A stretch of 64,000 nucleotides of DNA. Source: CAMAVH01 sp046297835. GTDB taxonomy: Bacteria; Pseudomonadota; Alphaproteobacteria; SMXQ01. The stretch spans positions 124,001 to 188,000 of the forward strand of contig JBKBHI010000002.1 in the NCBI GenBank assembly GCA_046297835.1, in the 5' to 3' direction. The position numbers and the translations under genes are program-made. The notes under the pieces were generated by a model, which made no database searches, was not told the origin of the DNA, and worked only from the letters and a program-made list of their open reading frames with translations. Positions 62,486 to 64,000 of this stretch are shown in pieces (positions within the stretch are counted from its first letter, which is position 1; each line of letters begins with the position of its first letter).

Positions 62486-63423
62486 AGCGCCTGTTCGCCG
62501 CCGGTTTCGCGCTCGTCATGGCGATGGCCGCGCCAGACGCCGTGGCCCAAGGCCTCGGCTTCGGCGGCGACGACGTGCCGCTCGAGGTCTACGCCGACAA
62601 CGGCATCGAATGGCGTCAGAACGACAGCACCTATGTCGCGCGCGGCAACGCCAGGGCGATCAAGGGCACCACGACGGTCTATGCCGACGTTCTGACCGCG
62701 CATTACCGCAATGCCGCCGGCTCGACCGCGGCCGGGGCCGCCGGCGGCGGCTCGGAAGTGTGGAAGGTCGAGGCCATCGGCAACGTGCGGATCGTCTCGA
62801 CGCAAGAGACCGCTTACGGCGAAAAGGCCGTCTATACCATCGACGACGGCGCGCTGATCATGACCGGCGGCAATCTCAAGCTGGTCACGCCGCGCGAGAC
62901 CATCACCGCGCGCGACCGTCTGGAATATTGGGACAAGCAGGATCTCGCGGTGGCGCGCGGCGACGCCCTCGCCATCACCGAGGAGGGCCGGCGCATCCGC
63001 GCCGACACGCTCAACGCCAAATTCAAGCCCGCCCAAAACCGGCAAGCGGGCTCCAAACCGGCGGCGCAGCCGCAGCCCACGCGCGTCGCCGCCGGCGCGA
63101 ACGCCAATCGTCAGCCGCGCGGCGATTCGCGGCTCGACCGCATGGACGCCATCGGCAACGTCGTCATCACCACACCCGACGAAGTGGCGCGCGGCGAGCG
63201 CGGCGTCTATTTCGAGGATTCGGGTATCGCCACGCTGACCGGCTCGGTTAAAATCACGCGCGGCCAGAACCAGCTCAACGGAGACGCGGCGGAAGTGAAT
63301 TTGCGCACGGGAATCAGCCGGATGATCAATCGCCCGGGCAACGCCGGCCCGGTGCGCGCCCTGCTGGTGCCCGAAAAGCGCGACGACGAGACGCCCGCCA
63401 GCCCGCCGGCAGGGTCGCGCTGA
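62482..63423 (+). CDS. lptA: LptA-like OstA-domain protein, LPS bridge
   Basis: The 313-residue protein starts at GTG 62482, overlapping lptC by 4 bases. A signal peptide covers residues 1-22 (FALVMAMAAPDAVAQ). Two OstA-type beta-jellyroll segments follow, joined by a Gln/Ala-rich linker (KPAAQPQPTRVAAG): the first has VYADNGIEWRQNDSTYVARG and the second RLDRMDAIGNVVITTPDEVA. LptA forms a periplasmic bridge for LPS. The protein is longer than E. coli LptA (about 185), so it may carry an extra jellyroll. Confidence 0.88.
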   Translation: MKRLFAAGFALVMAMAAPDAVAQGLGFGGDDVPLEVYADNGIEWRQNDSTYVARGNARAIKGTTTVYADVLTAHYRNAAGSTAAGAAGGGSEVWKVEAIGNVRIVSTQETAYGEKAVYTIDDGALIMTGGNLKLVTPRETITARDRLEYWDKQDLAVARGDALAITEEGRRIRADTLNAKFKPAQNRQAGSKPAAQPQPTRVAAGANANRQPRGDSRLDRMDAIGNVVITTPDEVARGERGVYFEDSGIATLTGSVKITRGQNQLNGDAAEVNLRTGISRMINRPGNAGPVRALLVPEKRDDETPASPPAGSR

Positions 63424-64000
63424 TGGCCGCGCCCACTTCCTTGCGCGCCGCGCCCGAGGCGGACGCCGGCCGCTCCGGCCCGCAGCTGGTGCGCGACAAC
63501 ACCGGCCTCGCCGCCCACAATCTCGGCAAGCATTTCAAGAAGCGCCCGGTGCTGCGCGATGTCTCGATGCACGTGCAGCGCGGCGAGGTCGTCGGCCTCC
63601 TCGGCCCCAACGGCGCCGGCAAGACGACCTGCTTCTACATCATGACCGGGCTCATCCCGGCCGAATACGGCACCATCACGCTCGACGGCGTCGACGTCAC
63701 CGACCTGCCGATGTATCGCCGCGCCCGTATGGGTATCGGCTATCTGCCGCAGGAAGCCTCGATCTTCCGCGGCATGAGCGTCGCCAACAACATCCGCGCC
63801 GTGCTGGAGGCCGTCGAGCACGACGCCGACAAGCGCGAGGCCGAGCTCGAAGAGCTGCTCGCCGAATTCTCGATCAGCCATCTGGCGCGCACGCCGGCGC
63901 TGGCCCTCTCCGGCGGCGAGCGCCGCCGCGTCGAGATCGCCCGCGCGCTCGCTTCGCGGCCGCAGTTCATGCTGCTCGACGAGCCGCTCGCCGGCATCGA
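63423..64000 (+). CDS. lptB: LPS export ABC ATPase LptB (3' truncated by window)
   Basis: The frame continues to the window end and so lacks the C-terminus. ATG overlaps the lptA stop by one base (TGATG). It has Walker A VGLLGPNGAGKTTCFYIMTG, the Q-loop IGYLPQEASIFRGM, signature LALSGGERRRVEIARALASR and Walker B FMLLDEPLAG. LptB energises LPS transport with LptFG and LptC. A 30-residue N-terminal tail before the ATPase fold is longer than in E. coli. Confidence 0.95.
   Translation, partial: MAAPTSLRAAPEADAGRSGPQLVRDNTGLAAHNLGKHFKKRPVLRDVSMHVQRGEVVGLLGPNGAGKTTCFYIMTGLIPAEYGTITLDGVDVTDLPMYRRARMGIGYLPQEASIFRGMSVANNIRAVLEAVEHDADKREAELEELLAEFSISHLARTPALALSGGERRRVEIARALASRPQFMLLDEPLAGI

Overview
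The window reads as the chromosome of a GC-rich alphaproteobacterium, most likely of the order Hyphomicrobiales (Rhizobiales). The evidence is a BacA/SbmA-type transporter, an NDUFA9-like complex I protein, a ROSE-like RNA thermometer in front of a small heat-shock gene, and the kdsD-lptC-lptA-lptB order. The genus cannot be named from the sequence alone.

Two regions are distinct. Bases 1 to about 25,850 are an accessory region ending at the 3' end of an intact tRNA-Ser(GGA) gene (25848-25937, minus strand). About 240 bases directly downstream of that tRNA recur three more times in the same orientation (near 167-437, 3150-3514 and 10195-10578). Each extra copy carries a decayed tRNA-Ser-like 3' end. 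The four copies cut the region into modules: a UvrA2-like ATPase (0.4-3.0 kb); hipBA, a HigA-like antitoxin and a stress operon with two Hsp20 proteins, an NDUFS4-like protein and an HtrA protease (3.6-10.1 kb); and a catabolic block (10.8-25.4 kb). The catabolic block has a hydantoinase/oxoprolinase pair (HyuA/HyuB) with its own ABC importer, an SDR, a Bug-type binding protein, an ornithine cyclodeaminase-like enzyme, two LysR regulators and a flavin monooxygenase. Three copies or scraps of one higBA-type toxin-antitoxin locus lie at module seams. This looks like stepwise accretion of DNA at a tRNA-Ser attachment site, but no integrase or transposase is visible.

Bases 25,850-64,000 are core chromosome. 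They hold lepA; a TetR-controlled RND efflux pump; the translation cluster thrS-infC-rpmI-rplT-pheS-pheT (infC appears to start at AUA); a BacA/SbmA transporter; two glycosyltransferases; several small envelope and metabolic genes; glutamate synthase (gltD-gltB); uppP; an NDUFA9-like gene; tRNA-Leu(CAG); RNase D; and the LPS genes kdsD-lptC-lptA-lptB, the last cut by the window end.

Long open frames opposite or shifted against real genes are common in this GC-rich DNA and have been left out.
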